Shown one piece after another: positions 62,160 through 64,000 of a DNA stretch of 64,000 nucleotides (positions are counted from its first letter, which is position 1; each line of letters opens with the position of its first letter). Source of the DNA: an uncultured bacterium (GTDB lineage: Bacteria; Planctomycetota; JAJSAM01; JAJVHW01); the NCBI GenBank assembly GCA_937996235.1, contig CALKVK010000009.1:1-64000 (forward strand), in the 5' to 3' direction. Below the pieces are notes generated by a model, which was not told the DNA's origin, did no database searches, and saw only the letters and a list, made by a program, of their open reading frames with translations. Made by a program: the position numbers and the translations under genes.

Positions 62160-63265
62160 GCGACGAGCCGCTGACGTACGAGGCCGCGGGCGTGAACTAC
62201 GACGTGCTCGACGCGTTCAAGCGCGCCTGCCAGAGCGGTGCCGCCGCGACCGTCGGCGCGCTCGGCGCGCACGGTCTGCGCGAGGCGCCGGGGACGCGCG
62301 GCGAATCGTGCTACCTGGTCGAGGCGCCCGACGCCTACTGGGCGCACGTCGAGGAGGCCCTCGGCACCAAGATCCTCGTGGCCGACGCCGTCTACGCGGC
62401 GACCGGCCGGAGCCGCTACGCGGATGTCGCGTACGACGACGTCGCGACGATCGTCAACGACCTCTGCGGCTGCGGCGCACTCCCGCTCGTCGTCGCGATG
62501 TACGTCGCCGTCGGCGACGACGCGTACCTCGGCGACGCGACCCGCGCCGCCGACCTCGCGCGCGGCTTCGCCGACGCGTGTCGCGTCTCCGGTGCCGCAT
62601 GGGGCGGCGGCGAGACGCAGACGCTGCGCGGGATGATCAGCCCGGGCACCGCGGTTCTCGGCGGTTCGGCCTTCGGCCGCATCGCGCCCAAGGCGGCGCG
62701 CATCGCCGGCGACGTCGCCGACGGCGACGTGCTGGTGTGCCTCGCGAGCAGCGGCGTCCAGACCAACGGTCTCACGCTGTGCCGGCGCATCGCGGAGCGT
62801 GTCGACGGCGGCTATGCGGCGCCGCTCGACGACGGGCGCTCCTACGGCGAGGCCCTGCTCGACCCGTCGGTCATCTACGTCCCGTTCGTCGCGGCGTGCC
62901 TGCGCGAGGGGCTGCGCCTGCGCTACTGCATCCATCTCACCGGCCACGGCTGGCGCAAGCTGATGCGGCTCGACGCGCCGTTCGTCTACGACGTGACCGA
63001 ACTCCGCGCACCGCAGCCCGTGTTCCGCTTCCTCCAGCGCCACGCGCACCTCGACGACCGCGAGGCGTACGGCACCTTCAACATGGGCGTCGGCTGGGTC
63101 GCGATCGTGCGCCCGGACGATGCGCCGCGCTGCGTCGAGATCGCCCGCGGCGCCGGCTTCGATGCGTGGGTCGGCGGCACGGTCCGCGCCGACTCCGGAC
63201 GACGCGCCGTGCGGCTCGCGTCGCTCGGCATCGAGTACGACGCCGCGTCGCTGCACCTGCGCTGA
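62156..63265 (+). CDS. PurM-like (AIR synthase-related) protein
   Basis: The 369-residue protein has the PurM opening YEAAGVNYDVLDAFKRACQ and VNDLCGCGALPLVV, with GGETQTLRGMISPG in the place of the PurM ATP-binding segment. DVLVCLASSGVQTNGLTLCRRI is also typical. The late HITGGGLxxN motif of true PurM is replaced by CIHLTGHGWRKLMRL. It may be a variant cyclo-ligase or an enzyme for another formylglycinamidine-like amide. ATGA overlap with the transporter suggests a shared substrate rather than purine synthesis. Confidence 0.82.
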   Translation: MSDEPLTYEAAGVNYDVLDAFKRACQSGAAATVGALGAHGLREAPGTRGESCYLVEAPDAYWAHVEEALGTKILVADAVYAATGRSRYADVAYDDVATIVNDLCGCGALPLVVAMYVAVGDDAYLGDATRAADLARGFADACRVSGAAWGGGETQTLRGMISPGTAVLGGSAFGRIAPKAARIAGDVADGDVLVCLASSGVQTNGLTLCRRIAERVDGGYAAPLDDGRSYGEALLDPSVIYVPFVAACLREGLRLRYCIHLTGHGWRKLMRLDAPFVYDVTELRAPQPVFRFLQRHAHLDDREAYGTFNMGVGWVAIVRPDDAPRCVEIARGAGFDAWVGGTVRADSGRRAVRLASLGIEYDAASLHLR

Positions 63266-63285
63266 GCCCGCGCTGAACGCCGCGC

Positions 63286-64000
<715 letters not shown>

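Overview
This is a very GC-rich bacterial chromosome segment with third codon positions that are almost all G or C. I infer a member of the Planctomycetota. The inference rests on the mix of secreted HEAT/TPR proteins of unknown function, an oxygenase-free prenyltransferase-repeat protein, a five-haem cytochrome with a TPR partner, short GspE/GspF/pseudopilin sets and a TMTC-like GT-C protein. It is an inference from content, not from a marker-gene tree. About 57 protein genes fill the window, and many adjacent same-strand genes overlap by four bases (ATGA or GTGA), so long translationally coupled operons are the rule.

Layout. Positions 1-648 hold a tandem array of structured repeats that share their end with the 3' end of the tmRNA gene (649-1008, minus). 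The trans-translation partner smpB lies just beyond one secreted protein gene. Then come tRNA-Leu(CAG), fabI, a HEAT protein, a YbhN-like membrane protein, a PfkB sugar kinase, thpR, recA and alaS. From 12.9 to 17.7 kb is the fatty-acid/phospholipid operon rpmF-plsX-fabD-fabG-acpP-fabF, without fabH. A UDP-sugar pyrophosphorylase and ddl (cell-wall precursors) follow, then a lone GspF-like protein on the other strand, a small protein coupled to a DHH phosphoesterase, a glycosyltransferase and a secreted ARPP-1-like protein.

From 25.5 to 26.3 kb lies the largest gene-free stretch, with an AT-rich, palindrome-rich island between convergent genes. From 26.3 to 39.6 kb nearly everything is on the minus strand: mqnA with a TPR protein and a membrane-spermidine-synthase fusion; a secreted protein; an ABC ATPase/five-haem cytochrome/TPR operon; a HEAT protein coupled to a CCA-adding-type nucleotidyltransferase; and a prenyltransferase-repeat protein. 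From 39.8 to 46 kb are a TMTC-like protein, a glutamate-synthase-like FMN enzyme coupled to a pseudopilin, and a PDZ-M6 peptidase.

From 46.3 to 52.8 kb is a tightly coupled minus-strand operon of a LarA-like racemase, a GlcD/D2HGDH-like FAD dehydrogenase and a 5-oxoprolinase/hydantoinase A-B fusion, which could form a C5 or 2-hydroxy-acid pathway. htpG and an HDAC-like deacylase follow. Positions 55.9-60.4 kb carry a compact secretion/pilus-like set (GspE, two GspF-like proteins, two pseudopilins, a GspK/PilX-like protein). The window ends with a LysR regulator divergent from a TauE/SafE transporter and a PurM-like protein, and with the 3' part of accD.

The least explained parts are the structured repeat array next to tmRNA, the palindromic AT-rich island near 25.9 kb and the racemase/dehydrogenase/oxoprolinase operon.
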